A DNA stretch of 64,000 nt from Pseudomonadota bacterium (lineage in GTDB: Bacteria; Myxococcota_A; Polyangia; Polyangiales; Polyangiaceae): positions 22,267 through 86,266 of the forward strand of contig JAEYWK010000115.1 in the NCBI GenBank assembly GCA_023431345.1. The letters run 5' to 3'. The notes beneath the pieces are model-generated. The model was given only the letters and a program-made list of their open reading frames with translations, was not told the origin of the DNA and ran no database searches. Made by a program: the position numbers and the translations under genes. This document shows positions 1 through 8,233 of the stretch, in pieces; the stretch's first letter is position 1; each line of letters begins with the position of its first letter.

Positions 1-1282
1 AGGTGATCTGATCATCCAGCTGCGCGTCGGTCAAGCCGAGACCTCGGCCCAGCGTCTTTGCGACCGACGCCAGGCTGTCGGTCGCGAGCAGCTCGCCGCC
101 CTCGACGGCGGCGCCCGTGGCCGGGTCGATGTTGGCGGCGCGCCCACCAGGCACGATACCGCCGACGACGCCGCCCTTGAAGCCCTTGCCAATCATCAGC
201 GAAACGGAGTGCGCCGCGTTGTGACCGCGCCCGTTCACCTCGTTGAACTGTCGCCCGAACACGTTGAGCGTGGCGAACGTCACCTTGTCCTGCAGGTCGT
301 AAGTCTTGAGCTTGGACATCAAGCTCTTGATGTTGTTCACCGAGGCGTTGGTCTGCACCGCTTCGGTGTTGAAGCTCGCGTCGCTGTGGTTATCGCCCGA
401 GAACGGCAGGTGGATGGTCACCACCGGCGCCACGTTCATTTTGATCAGCAGGGCGGCCGCGGTCACCTGGTTACCGGCGTCGTCGTTGCTGATGCTGCTG
501 AGATCGGTCTGCACCTGGTCGATCATCCTGCGCAAGTCGCTCTGCGAGAGCGCCATGTTGTCGAGGAATGCGCGCTCCGCCGACGTTTGGGCGCGGCTTT
601 CCTTCAGCTTCGCCGTGAGCTTGTTCAGCGTCTCGTCCCGCAGGCTTTGCAGCGTGGCCTGCAGGTCTTTCGGCGCCGAAAGCACGGCCTTGAGCCCCGT
701 CGGTGTCAGCTTGGGTAGGTATTGACCTTCGAACGACAGTTGCTCGCCGCCGATGGTGACGGGCTGCTGCTGGACGGTGGCCAGGCACGAGTGCAGCGTC
801 TTCGCGAAATAAGACGGCAGCCACTGGCCGCGCCGCAGCTCGCCGAAGAGCTCCAGCACGCGGCCGAGCTCGCCGTGATTCGCGGTGCCGGTCATGTGAT
901 GGAAGAACACCATCCGCTCGAGGATCTCTTTCGACAGCGTCGTCCACGGCTTGGCCGCCGTCCACTGCGCGCCGCCCACGGTCATGCTGCCGGGCGTCAT
1001 CGACATGTCCATCGGATCGGAGTGGTTGATCGTGCCTGACGCGAACGAGGCCGGTAGATCGTAGGTGCCGGGCACGTTGCAGTTGAGGGCGTCACCGGCC
1101 GCCGACATCGACAAAATCAGGTACTGGGCGCCGGTGGTGTCGGCGCACGCGTCTTGGGCGCGCACCGACGCGGGGTCGAGCAAGAACGAGATCGGTAAAC
1201 CGGTGGCCATCGCGCGCAAGCCGATGAGCCCAGTGCCAACGAGTGTACCTTGCAGCAGACGACGACGATTCAACATGCTCAT
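1..1282 (-). CDS. DUF1501-family Tat-exported protein (partial, runs off window)
   Basis: The reading frame is open from the ATG at 1282 to the window edge, giving about 427 residues of an incomplete protein. The N-terminus carries a twin-arginine signal (NRRRLLQG followed by a hydrophobic stretch), and the body has the DUF1501 layout: HHMTGTANHGELGR-type segments, VVTIHLPFSGDNH, and a late GRGHNAAHS motif. DUF1501 proteins are secreted and related to the alkaline-phosphatase/sulfatase fold; their substrate is not established. A GGAG ribosome site precedes the ATG, which lies 15 bp after the stop of the DUF1592-like gene, so the two form an operon, a pairing common in Myxococcota and Planctomycetota. 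The C-terminus is missing only because the window ends. Confidence 0.85.
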   Translation of the reverse strand, partial: MSMLNRRRLLQGTLVGTGLIGLRAMATGLPISFLLDPASVRAQDACADTTGAQYLILSMSAAGDALNCNVPGTYDLPASFASGTINHSDPMDMSMTPGSMTVGGAQWTAAKPWTTLSKEILERMVFFHHMTGTANHGELGRVLELFGELRRGQWLPSYFAKTLHSCLATVQQQPVTIGGEQLSFEGQYLPKLTPTGLKAVLSAPKDLQATLQSLRDETLNKLTAKLKESRAQTSAERAFLDNMALSQSDLRRMIDQVQTDLSSISNDDAGNQVTAAALLIKMNVAPVVTIHLPFSGDNHSDASFNTEAVQTNASVNNIKSLMSKLKTYDLQDKVTFATLNVFGRQFNEVNGRGHNAAHSVSLMIGKGFKGGVVGGIVPGGRAANIDPATGAAVEGGELLATDSLASVAKTLGRGLGLTDAQLDDQIT

Positions 1283-1297
1283 GGTGCTCCAGTGCTC

Positions 1298-3517
1298 CTA
1301 CAGGCCGACGCCGACGGAGGTGGGTGACAAGCAAGCGGTAATGAAGGTGGATTTGAGCGCGTCGGTCGCGCTCGCGCCGGCCTCGACCGCGGCGGCGTAG
1401 TGCTCTTGCAGCAGCGCCGTCACGTCGGCGCTCGTCGGGTCAGCCGGCGTGATGCCCATGATGTTCTCGACGAAGTCGGTGATGGCCGCGTCCTTCTTGG
1501 TGCTCGAGTAGCGGCTCATCGGCATCTTGTCGACGGTTTGGTTGGCGGCGTGGGCGCACAGCATCTCCGTCGCGCCGCGGTGAAACGGCGTGGGCGCGGT
1601 CGACAGCGCGGGAGCGTCCGCGCCGCGCAGGTACCCGTCGAGCGGAATGTTGTTGGCGACCGCGGTGGCCGTCGTCTTGTCGGAGATACCGACGCACAGG
1701 CTAGCGGTGAGCTTCAGCCGGTTCGTGAGCGCGGCACAGAAGTGATCTTGACGCGAGATGCTGATCATCTCGCCTACGTCGGTGCGACTCTTGGTGCTCT
1801 CTTGGCCGGTGACGATCGGCGACGACAGTAGCTCGACCACCAACGTGTGGAAGTCGAAGCCCGACTCGGCGAAGGCGTCGACGATGCGCTGAAACTCCGG
1901 GTCGTCTTCCGAGCAGCCGCTCGAGTTCGCGTAATAACAGAGCTTTTGCGCCCAGGCGACGGGGTAGAGGGGGTGGCTCACGATCGCGCTGGCGAAGTCA
2001 TCCAGCGTCTCGAGCTTCGCTTTCTCACCCAAGTAGTCGAACGTCGCGCTCGAGAAGGTCTGCGACGCGTCGTGCTGGGCGTGCTGCGAGTACGTGTACA
2101 CCTTGCGGAACACGTTGCGCATCGGGTCCATCGTTTGGTGGCAGCTGTAGCAGGGGCTGTTGGGATCCGAGTGCTGCCCGTCTTTGCCGTTGTCGAGCAC
2201 GGTCGACGTGCCCTTATCGACGGGGTTGATGCTGCGACCGAGCCCGACGATGAGCGCTTGGTTCAACGTGCCCCGGTGTTGATTGCTGCTGTTCGTCGGC
2301 CAGTTGGCGAAGAACGCCGGGGTCGAGAAGAAGCCGACGCGCGGCGTTCGCACGACAATCTCATCGGCTTCGCGCAGCGCGGGCAGGTCGTAGAAGGGCG
2401 TGAGCTTTTCGCCCTCTTTTGCCTCGCGCACCGTGACGGGACGCCACACGGCGTCTTGAGCGGTGATGTTGGGGGAGGTGAAAGTCGTGCCGCCGGTGCA
2501 GAAGTAGTTGTAGAGGTTCTTCTTGTCGGCCGGAACGTCTTCCGGAATCACGATCTTGGGCGGCCCCTCCGGATCCATGCCGTCGTTCACGACGCCGCGG
2601 CTGGTGGCGTAGCCGAGCAGCGCTAGAAAGCCCGCGCCCACGCTCGGGTACCGGCGCTGGTTGTAGGTGACCTTCGTCTTGACGGCGTTGCCGGTGGCCT
2701 CATCGACCACGACGTAGCCCGTCTCGTCGAGCTGCGGCACGTCGCAGCTGAACGCCGTCGGCATCGCGAAGTGCATGAAGTTGGGGCTCGCCTCGTCGAG
2801 TGTTTCCGACAGGGGGATGGGACCCTCTTCGCGGTAGGTGAGCCAGAAGCTCTGCGTCGTGCTGATCGAGCCGTTCGCCATCGGCAGGCTGACCGAGGCT
2901 TTGCCCGCGTCGTCGATCTGCATCTGGTCGATGGCGAGGTAGAGCGCCATCAGCGCGGGCGTCATCATGAACGTGCGCGTGGTCACGGTGTCGGTGAACG
3001 GCTTACCGTCGGCGATCACCTTCAGCGCGGTGCGCGCCATCGACTCTTGCGCTTGCGCGAAGACCGGCAGGTTGCCGATGTTGTCGACCCCGAGCTGATC
3101 GAAGAACTCGTTCTGCGAGATTTGCGTTTGCTGAAACGCCTTGCTGAAGAAGGCGCTGAGCTTGGCCTGCGCCTCGGGCTTCACGAACCACGCTTCCACC
3201 ATCTCCTTGAGCGCGCCCGGGTCCGCCTCGACGGCTGCGATCTCTTCTTCCGTTGCCGGCAAGCCCAGCATCAGGTTCTTGACCTTGGGCACGTAAATGC
3301 GGGCCGAAACAGGCTCGAACGGCACTTGCGGCGTCGGCTCCGTGGGCGACTTGCCAGCGGAGGCACCGCTGCCGTTCGACCCCGAGCCGGCCTGCCCGTT
3401 CGACCCCGCCGACGCCTCGTTGTCGGTCTTCACGTCGAGCGACCCCGTGCAAGCGATCGCCACGACGCCGCTGCTGAGCGCGAGGACAGCAATAGAACGC
3501 TTGAGCCTGACCTGCAT
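1298..3517 (-). CDS. DUF1592/DUF1588-like lipoprotein with one CxxCH motif
   Basis: The product is 739 residues. The ATG at 3517 is chosen because AAGGAG lies about 8 bp upstream and it begins a clean lipoprotein signal (MQVRLKRSIAVLAL, lipobox near AIAC). A short GSNGQAGSGSNGSG linker follows. Near residue 456 a CYSCHQTMDPMRN motif could bind c-type haem; just before it lies FFANWPTNSSNQHRGT, as in planctomycete-type DUF1592/DUF1588 proteins. Such proteins are thought to be cell-surface and possibly redox-active, but no reaction is known. It is the first gene of an operon with the DUF1501 protein. An in-frame start at 3586 is less likely because it would extend past the signal peptide. Confidence 0.8.
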   Translation of the reverse strand: MQVRLKRSIAVLALSSGVVAIACTGSLDVKTDNEASAGSNGQAGSGSNGSGASAGKSPTEPTPQVPFEPVSARIYVPKVKNLMLGLPATEEEIAAVEADPGALKEMVEAWFVKPEAQAKLSAFFSKAFQQTQISQNEFFDQLGVDNIGNLPVFAQAQESMARTALKVIADGKPFTDTVTTRTFMMTPALMALYLAIDQMQIDDAGKASVSLPMANGSISTTQSFWLTYREEGPIPLSETLDEASPNFMHFAMPTAFSCDVPQLDETGYVVVDEATGNAVKTKVTYNQRRYPSVGAGFLALLGYATSRGVVNDGMDPEGPPKIVIPEDVPADKKNLYNYFCTGGTTFTSPNITAQDAVWRPVTVREAKEGEKLTPFYDLPALREADEIVVRTPRVGFFSTPAFFANWPTNSSNQHRGTLNQALIVGLGRSINPVDKGTSTVLDNGKDGQHSDPNSPCYSCHQTMDPMRNVFRKVYTYSQHAQHDASQTFSSATFDYLGEKAKLETLDDFASAIVSHPLYPVAWAQKLCYYANSSGCSEDDPEFQRIVDAFAESGFDFHTLVVELLSSPIVTGQESTKSRTDVGEMISISRQDHFCAALTNRLKLTASLCVGISDKTTATAVANNIPLDGYLRGADAPALSTAPTPFHRGATEMLCAHAANQTVDKMPMSRYSSTKKDAAITDFVENIMGITPADPTSADVTALLQEHYAAAVEAGASATDALKSTFITACLSPTSVGVGL

Positions 3518-3877
3518 CCAACGACTCCTTCTGCGCGCGCTCTCTCCGAGCGTGAGACAGACCGGCAGTGTCACACAGCAACGCACGAGAGTCTAACCCG
3601 GCGGAGATGATCGGCTCGACGCTTCGGAAAATTATCGGCAGCGCATATCGACGAACCGATCGACATACAGCCGCACACAAAGTGGACATCGAGCGACGTT
3701 CGCCATACTCGCTTCGACGCGATCCGGCGCGCTGGCCGCGCAACGCGAGCTCTGTCCTACATCGCGCTCTTTCCCCCACCGAGCTCGCAATCAACGATCG
3801 CGTGCCCTTTCGTTGCAAATCTTGGGGGCTTACTGATAGGGCCCTCCGCCCCCGGGAAGTGTCGCAGCACCGCGCGC
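3518..3877. other. intergenic, no gene seen
   Basis: This stretch holds the upstream region of the DUF1592-like gene (leftward) and the downstream flank of the four-helix-bundle gene. It is somewhat more AT-rich than its neighbours around 3620-3700. I see no convincing coding frame, RNA gene or terminator. Confidence 0.5.
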
Positions 3878-4198
3878 TCAGCGCGTCATCCGCCAAAGGA
3901 TCGCCACGATGCGGTTGACCAAGCACATCGCCTTCTCCGCCTCCGCCGCACTCACCAACCGCCAAGCCACCGCCTGCCGCAAAGCATGCCGCGCCTCCGC
4001 CGCACTCCCCGCCGCCGTGAACAACCGCGCGCGCCGGTTGCCCGGATCGCTGCCACTGGCCTCCGCACAGTTGAGCCCAATGCTCACCGCCGCACGCCGC
4101 AATTGATCCTCGAGTGACCTATCGCGCGCCCGAATGCGCCCCATCAACGGATACAACGCCTCCGAAAGCCTGATGCACAACTCTTCGACGTGAAACAT
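3878..4198 (-). CDS. four-helix-bundle protein, IVP/S23 (TIGR02436-like), copy 1
   Basis: A 106-residue protein starting at ATG 4198, with AGGAG 5 bp upstream. The pattern QLRRAAVSIGLNCAEASGS followed by RLFTAAGSAAEARHAL matches the four-helix-bundle family that includes 23S rRNA intervening-sequence proteins and the bAvd accessory protein of diversity-generating retroelements. Those relatives are small, basic, helical, oligomeric and in some cases bind nucleic acid; no catalysis is expected. A close paralogue lies at 37724-38050 (about 13 differences over 105 aligned residues by my count). Both have the same upstream non-coding architecture. No reverse transcriptase and no rRNA gene lies nearby, so neither classical role is supported here. 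A longer in-frame extension to 4375 exists, but it reads through the conserved inverted repeat and is rejected. Confidence 0.85.
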   Translation of the reverse strand: MFHVEELCIRLSEALYPLMGRIRARDRSLEDQLRRAAVSIGLNCAEASGSDPGNRRARLFTAAGSAAEARHALRQAVAWRLVSAAEAEKAMCLVNRIVAILWRMTR

Positions 4199-4265
4199 TG
4201 GATTCTCCTGGATCCGCCTCGCCTGCTTGCGAGCCAACACCCAGCCCCACCAGCAGTGCGCGCAG

Positions 4266-4346
4266 CTGCAGTCGAGGTTGACCGCGCAGCGGTCACCGGC
4301 GCAGCCGGCCGCGGCCTCGACTGCAGCGAGCACACTGATAAAATCA
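4266..4346 (-). other. cloverleaf-like inverted repeat and TGATAAAATCA motif upstream of the four-helix gene (copy 1)
   Basis: Arms CTGCAGTCGAGG (4266-4277) and CCTCGACTGCAG (4315-4326) are perfectly complementary over 12 bp. They enclose two hairpins, TGACCGC-GCA-GCGGTCA (4279-4295) and CCGGC-GCA-GCCGG (4296-4308), both with a GCA triloop. Nine bases beyond the outer arm lies TGATAAAATCA (4336-4346), itself a TGAT/ATCA inverted repeat. The same arrangement and spacing recur at 38122-38197. It could be an RNA leader of the four-helix gene, a binding site for its product, or a DNA-level recombination or replication structure. Confidence 0.7.
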
Positions 4347-4415
4347 ACCTCCCCCGAGCAAGCCGGCCTCGACAACGTCGCTCATCGACGTCGCCGTCCC
4401 CCCGGCGGAGCGAAA

Positions 4416-4566
4416 CCCGCGAAGCGGCACCCGCCGAAGGCGAACCCGCGAAGCGGCACCCGCCGAAGGCGGTTCACGTTCACGTCTGCGCGCCGCAGGC
4501 GCGGCGCTCACGTCTGCGCGCCGCAGGCGCGGCGCTCACGTCTGCGTGCCGTAGGCGCACGCGGCG
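4416..4566. repeat. mini-hairpin array, copy 1
   Basis: Two tandem ~30-bp units alternate CCGCGAAGCGG and CCGCCGAAGGCG palindromes. About three 28-bp units built around GCGCCGCAGGCGC follow, the last degenerate with a GTA centre. Every palindrome has a GNA triloop closed by C-G. The array lies between the cloverleaf region and the conserved 72-nt end. It is much shorter than the arrays at 35758-36017 and 38244-38466. Confidence 0.75.
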
Positions 4567-4574
4567 CTCCCCCT

Positions 4575-4646
4575 CTCGAGCAAAGCATCTGCACCTGTCT
4601 CCGCCACGACAGCCTTCTGCAATTCAGGCCGCATCTCGGCAGCCCC
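4575..4646 (-). repeat. conserved 72-nt outer end of the hairpin element, copy 1
   Basis: Aligns without gaps to 36070-36141 and 38467-38538. All three begin CTCGAG and end GGCAGCCCC on the plus strand, and share the invariant core AGCCTTCTGCAATT. It ends 18 bp before the stop codon of the neighbouring DUF3565-DUF1971 gene. Confidence 0.75.
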
Positions 4647-4664
4647 TCCTTTCCCTGCGTCTTC

Positions 4665-5138
4665 TCAGCTCCGCTCGCCTCCGCCCCCTTCCGCCCGCCA
4701 AAACTCCACGTGCATCCGCACCTCCCCGATCGGCGTCACCCAGTGCGCCCTCTCCGGCTCCACGACGCCGCTCGTTCCCGGCCTGAGTCGATGAGCCCGC
4801 CCCCGCGTGTGGTACTCCAGCTCTCCGGCTTCTACGACGATCAGCCCCCACGTCCCCGCCTTCGTGCGGTGCTCCGCGCGCAGAGCCGCAGGCAGCGTTT
4901 GCTCACTGAACGTCGCCGTGCGCTTGTACTCGGCCGCGCCCGGCGGCAGCGCGATCTGGTCGCACAGCGGACAATCGATCTCCGCTCCCAGTTTGCTCGC
5001 GCGGCCCGCTTCCGTGACCACCCACGGGCGCAGCGTCCACGGAGGACGGTGACGCATGTGCTGAGTGTGGTCGCACGAAAGCTCGGCGACCCAATCGCCC
5101 ACCTCGTCCTGCTTGAATCCGACGATTGTCGCCTGCAC
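4665..5138 (-). CDS. DUF3565-DUF1971 fusion protein
   Basis: 157 residues from a GTG at 5138. Residues 4-60 match DUF3565 (IVGFKQDEVGDWVAELSC, then QHMRHRPPW), with a CxH at 22-24 and CPLC at 56-59 that could bind a metal. Residues 75-148 match DUF1971, the TehB/YeaR-like cupin fold (HRTKAGTWGLIVV, RPGTSGVVEPERAHWV, VRMHVEFWR). DUF1971 proteins are linked to tellurite or nitrosative stress responses, but their chemistry is not settled. No clear ribosome site precedes the GTG. A TTG at 5231 is in frame with a weak AGGA site, and the residues it would add look non-homologous. It is transcribed away from the TSP-C-like lipoprotein gene. Confidence 0.75.
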   Translation of the reverse strand: MQATIVGFKQDEVGDWVAELSCDHTQHMRHRPPWTLRPWVVTEAGRASKLGAEIDCPLCDQIALPPGAAEYKRTATFSEQTLPAALRAEHRTKAGTWGLIVVEAGELEYHTRGRAHRLRPGTSGVVEPERAHWVTPIGEVRMHVEFWRAEGGGGERS

Positions 5139-5303
5139 GGCGTAGCCATAGCGCGAAGGGCTCGTGAATGTCCTACTAGTCGCCGAGCCGAGCAGGCAAT
5201 GCTGTGGCGAGTTGCTCCACTCAGCGCGCAAAGCGGTCGTCGTCCTGCTGCGTCGTTAGCGAGCGCTCTAGCGTCGCTTCGCGAGCCGCGGTAAGCGTGG
5301 CCC

Positions 5304-6404
5304 ATGAATCGCTCACGCGCCTTGGGACTGCTCGTGCTCGTCTCCTCCTGCATCGGAGTGGCTTCTGCCTGCTCCGACAGCGACAAGACAACCGTGCGGG
5401 GTGGTGACGCGGGCGAGCCGAGCGCCGGCGTCGGCGGAGAAGCCGCAACGGAGGGAGGCGCCGCACAGGGCGGCACCGGCGCGAGCGGCGGGCGCGGGGA
5501 TCAAGGAGGCAGCGCGGATGGCGGCAGCGCGGAAGGTGGCAGCTCAGCGGGCAGCCCGGAAGGCTCAGCGGGCAGCCCGGAAGGCGGCGCTTCGGCAGGC
5601 GGAGCGACCGAGAACGCTGGCGGCAGCGCCGATGCAGGTGCTGGCGGAGCGAGTGAGCCTTGCAGCGGCCCTGCTCGCTGCTCGAGCGACGAGGTCGCGG
5701 CCATCTGCTTGGAGACGGGCGAGCTGCTCACGCTCGAATGCACGAACGGCTGCGAAGCGGGCGCTTGCCTGCAGAGCGACCTCGAGCAGGGGTGGGTCCT
5801 CCACCAGTACGCCCTCACCGATGGCAGCTCCCAGACCCTCGCCAGCTACTCGTTCAGCGAAGGCGGCCTGAGCGCGCTGCAAACGCAGAACGCCGAGCCC
5901 TCCATCTACTATTTGGACAAGGAGCTGGAGAACGTCGTGATTCGAGGCAGCTTCGGGGTCCAGACGACGGCCGACGACGACCTGATCGGCTTCGTGTTCG
6001 GCATGCAAGACACCGAGCACTATTACCTCTTCGACTGGAAGCAGGCTGGACAACCCGATGCTCAGTGTGGCGAAGCCGCAATCGGCGCTTCGCTCAAGCT
6101 GGTGAGCGCGGACGCGCCTCTGGAAGGCTGCACCGATTTCTGGTCGTCCATCGCGGACACCGCCAGCATGAAGGTGCTGGTGCCGCCGTCAGAAAACCCG
6201 ACGGGCTGGGTCGACAACCAGATCTACGACTTCGAGCTGCGCCACCGCCCCGGCCAAATCTCGATTCGAGTCACGCTCGGGCAGCAAACCGTGGTGGACA
6301 TCAGCAGCAGCGACACCACCTACGGTCGCGGGCGCTTCGGCTTCTACAACTACTCGCAAGAGCAAACCCGCTACCAGTTTTTCGACATTCAACCCGCCGG
6401 CTGA
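5304..6404 (+). CDS. lipoprotein with Gly/Ser linker and thrombospondin C-terminal-like domain
   Basis: A 366-residue protein with a lipoprotein signal peptide (SSCIGVASAC lipobox region). A low-complexity Gly/Ser/Ala/Glu linker (about residues 30-115) follows, then a small Cys-containing module (CSGPARCSSDEV, LTLECTNGCEAGAC). The C-terminal ~210 residues look like the TSP C-terminal beta-sandwich: DDDLIGFVFGMQDTEHYYLFDWKQ, a central Cys pair, and YGRGRFGFYNYSQEQTRYQFF at the end. In animals this domain binds calcium and matrix partners. Here the likely role is adhesion or ligand binding at the outer membrane. It stands alone, and a hairpin follows the stop. Confidence 0.75.
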   Translation: MNRSRALGLLVLVSSCIGVASACSDSDKTTVRGGDAGEPSAGVGGEAATEGGAAQGGTGASGGRGDQGGSADGGSAEGGSSAGSPEGSAGSPEGGASAGGATENAGGSADAGAGGASEPCSGPARCSSDEVAAICLETGELLTLECTNGCEAGACLQSDLEQGWVLHQYALTDGSSQTLASYSFSEGGLSALQTQNAEPSIYYLDKELENVVIRGSFGVQTTADDDLIGFVFGMQDTEHYYLFDWKQAGQPDAQCGEAAIGASLKLVSADAPLEGCTDFWSSIADTASMKVLVPPSENPTGWVDNQIYDFELRHRPGQISIRVTLGQQTVVDISSSDTTYGRGRFGFYNYSQEQTRYQFFDIQPAG

Positions 6405-6407
6405 GCG

Positions 6408-6425
6408 CGGGCGTTCGGCCGCCCG
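6408..6425. terminator. hairpin between convergent genes
   Basis: CGGGCG-TTCGGC-CGCCCG forms a 6-bp stem four bases after the lipoprotein stop and before the convergent Fic gene end. There is no T-tract, so it may serve both directions or need Rho. Confidence 0.4.
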
Positions 6426-6443
6426 AGGCTTGGGCCACCAGCG

Positions 6444-7646
6444 TCAGTCAGCGCCGTCTGCCTCTGCTTCTGGCCAGAGCCGCGGAAAAAGCAGGCGTAG
6501 GCTCTTGAGGGGTACCGCGAAGGTGACGGGAGCGCGCGACGTCGCTGCCCTGAGCACACCGAAATGAAGCAGGCTTGCGAGAGTCCGACGCGCCACTCGG
6601 GGCGCTAGTCCAGTCATGGCCATGAACCGGCCTCGCTCGATGGGGCCTGCGATCGCCGTGTAGTGAAGCGCTTCGAGCGCTTCGACTTTCACCACCGAGC
6701 TTTCACTGCCGATGGACCATGGGCGCGCGGCCAGAGACAGCAAGAGCTCGTGGAGCCTTCCTTTGAAGGCATCGAGTGACAACTGATCACGCATGAAGCT
6801 GGCCTGGTCCAGGCATACCTCCAGCAGCCAACTCGCGAACGCGGCGAGCTCTTCCTGCGATAGCGCGCCTCGACCGTCGAGGTCGTTACGCTTCGGCAGA
6901 TCGGCGTTGTTGAGACGCGCGTAGTACGTCTCGTGTTGGCGTGCCATGCCGCGGAGCGGGGACCACAGACCTTGGGTCAGGCCCAGCGCGGTGAGTACGA
7001 GGTGGGTATGAAGCCGCGCCGCGCGCCCGTTTCCGTCTGGAAACGGGTGAATCCAGAGCAGACGGTGATGAGAGCAAACCGCGCCGACCACGGCGTGCTC
7101 GCGGCCGGGCAGCGCCGCATAGCGCCTTTGCCAAGCCTCGATGAGCTCGGATATTTCTGCTGCGTCCGGCGCTAGGTGCTGACCGGCCGTCACCCGCCCA
7201 CGGCTGCGAAACTCTCCCGGCACTACGGGCTCACCGTCGTCACTCACTTGCTCAGTGTCAGGGAGCCGCCGGTAAAGGCTAGCGTGGATGGTTTGCAAGA
7301 GCTCTGGCGCGTACAACTCCGTTCGTGTGCTCGGGAGCGAGCCTTCGAGCTCCTCTTCGGCCCGGATGTGCGCAAGCGCGAGCCGCTGCCGCCGCGCCTG
7401 ATGCTTGTCGGCGTCGAACTGCTGCTCCAGAGCGCGCGCGATGTCCGCGGGCCGCGTATGCTGCCCTTCAATCTTGTTGGTGTAGTAGCTGTTCATGGAG
7501 CGCAGCAGCGGGCGGAGCGTCGCGCCCAGTTGGCCGGCAGCGGACTCCAAGCGGTGCCCCTCGGCTATCAACTCAGCCGCTTGGGCCAGGAGCGGGGCTA
7601 GGGCCCGCCCGTCGGGCATCAGCGGTTGAAACGAGAACGCGGACAC
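6444..7646 (-). CDS. Fic/DOC-family protein (probable AMP-transferase)
   Basis: A 400-residue protein. The catalytic motif HPFPDGNGRAAR lies at residues 200-211 and fits HPFx(D/E)GNGRxxR, with the His that deprotonates target hydroxyls. TNKIEG at 56-61 fits the autoinhibitory (S/T)xxxE(G/N) motif in an N-terminal helix, making this a self-inhibited class II-type Fic. The C-terminal ~90 residues resemble a winged helix (TGLAPRVARRTLASLLHFGVL). Such Fic-wHTH proteins usually AMPylate host proteins and may bind DNA; the target is unknown. The start is GTG 7646 or ATG 7619. Four 12-bp tandem repeats lie about 80 bp upstream. No antitoxin-like partner is adjacent. Confidence 0.85.
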   Translation of the reverse strand: MSAFSFQPLMPDGRALAPLLAQAAELIAEGHRLESAAGQLGATLRPLLRSMNSYYTNKIEGQHTRPADIARALEQQFDADKHQARRQRLALAHIRAEEELEGSLPSTRTELYAPELLQTIHASLYRRLPDTEQVSDDGEPVVPGEFRSRGRVTAGQHLAPDAAEISELIEAWQRRYAALPGREHAVVGAVCSHHRLLWIHPFPDGNGRAARLHTHLVLTALGLTQGLWSPLRGMARQHETYYARLNNADLPKRNDLDGRGALSQEELAAFASWLLEVCLDQASFMRDQLSLDAFKGRLHELLLSLAARPWSIGSESSVVKVEALEALHYTAIAGPIERGRFMAMTGLAPRVARRTLASLLHFGVLRAATSRAPVTFAVPLKSLRLLFPRLWPEAEADGAD

Positions 7647-8233
7647 GCAAGGACACTATCACGCTACGCAACATGGCACCATATACCTGGGCCATTCCCG
7701 AAAGTTACATAGAACTCGGCGCATATTAGGACACTTCTAAGGACACTTCTAAGGACACTTCTAAGGACACTTCTCAAAGCCCCGGCGTCCTGGCACGTCT
7801 CGCTGAGCCGACGGGGGAGATCGCTACGGCGCCGTCAGCCTCCGCTCGGATTCTTGGATGCGCGCGTCATCGATGCTGGCGTAGCGCCGCTGCACGAGCC
7901 CCTCGTCGCGACCGTAGCGGGAGTACAGCCGCGGGGCGGCGCGGTCGGCGAGAAAGCCAGCGCGCTGCCCATCATCCCTACTCTGATACTCATCGAAGAA
8001 CCTCGCCTTCCTGCTCACCCTCTCACGATGAAGTCTCTCACACTACTACTGCAGGGCGCCGAAAAGCGACGGCCCGTCGACTAGGCATCATTGGAGCTCC
8101 ACACAGCCCTCGGCGCGACCTTGGCCCGCGGCAAGCGAGCAGGCTGACGAGCTGAAGTTGACCTAAGACCTGCTCCCCACTATCTCGTGAGGCCGCCGCG
8201 CCGTGGGGCGAGGCGTAGAGAAGGTGAGGAAAG
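7647..8233. other. intergenic between Fic gene and GLUG lipoprotein
   Basis: This holds divergent promoter space and the 12-bp tandem repeats. A minus-strand frame of 64 codons (7824-8018) is open but I recognise no family in it; it may be a gene remnant. Otherwise I see nothing. Confidence 0.5.
7728..7775. repeat. 12-bp tandem repeat, four copies
   Basis: Three perfect copies of AGGACACTTCTA and a fourth differing at its last base, in an AT-richer patch upstream of the Fic gene. The number of copies and the promoter position suggest either operator iterons or a slippage-prone tract. Confidence 0.85.

Noticed and set aside
4199..4375. N-terminal extension of the first four-helix-bundle gene
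   Set aside because: It reads through the conserved inverted repeat. In the second copy the same frame is not joined to the gene, and a good ribosome site precedes the inner ATG.
3878..4646. Diversity-generating retroelement
   Set aside because: The four-helix protein resembles bAvd, but there is no reverse transcriptase and no template/variable repeat pair with adenine-biased changes in the window.
7824..8018. 64-codon frame as a gene or transposase remnant
   Set aside because: I could not match it to any family and it has no ribosome site; kept only as a note in the intergenic entry.
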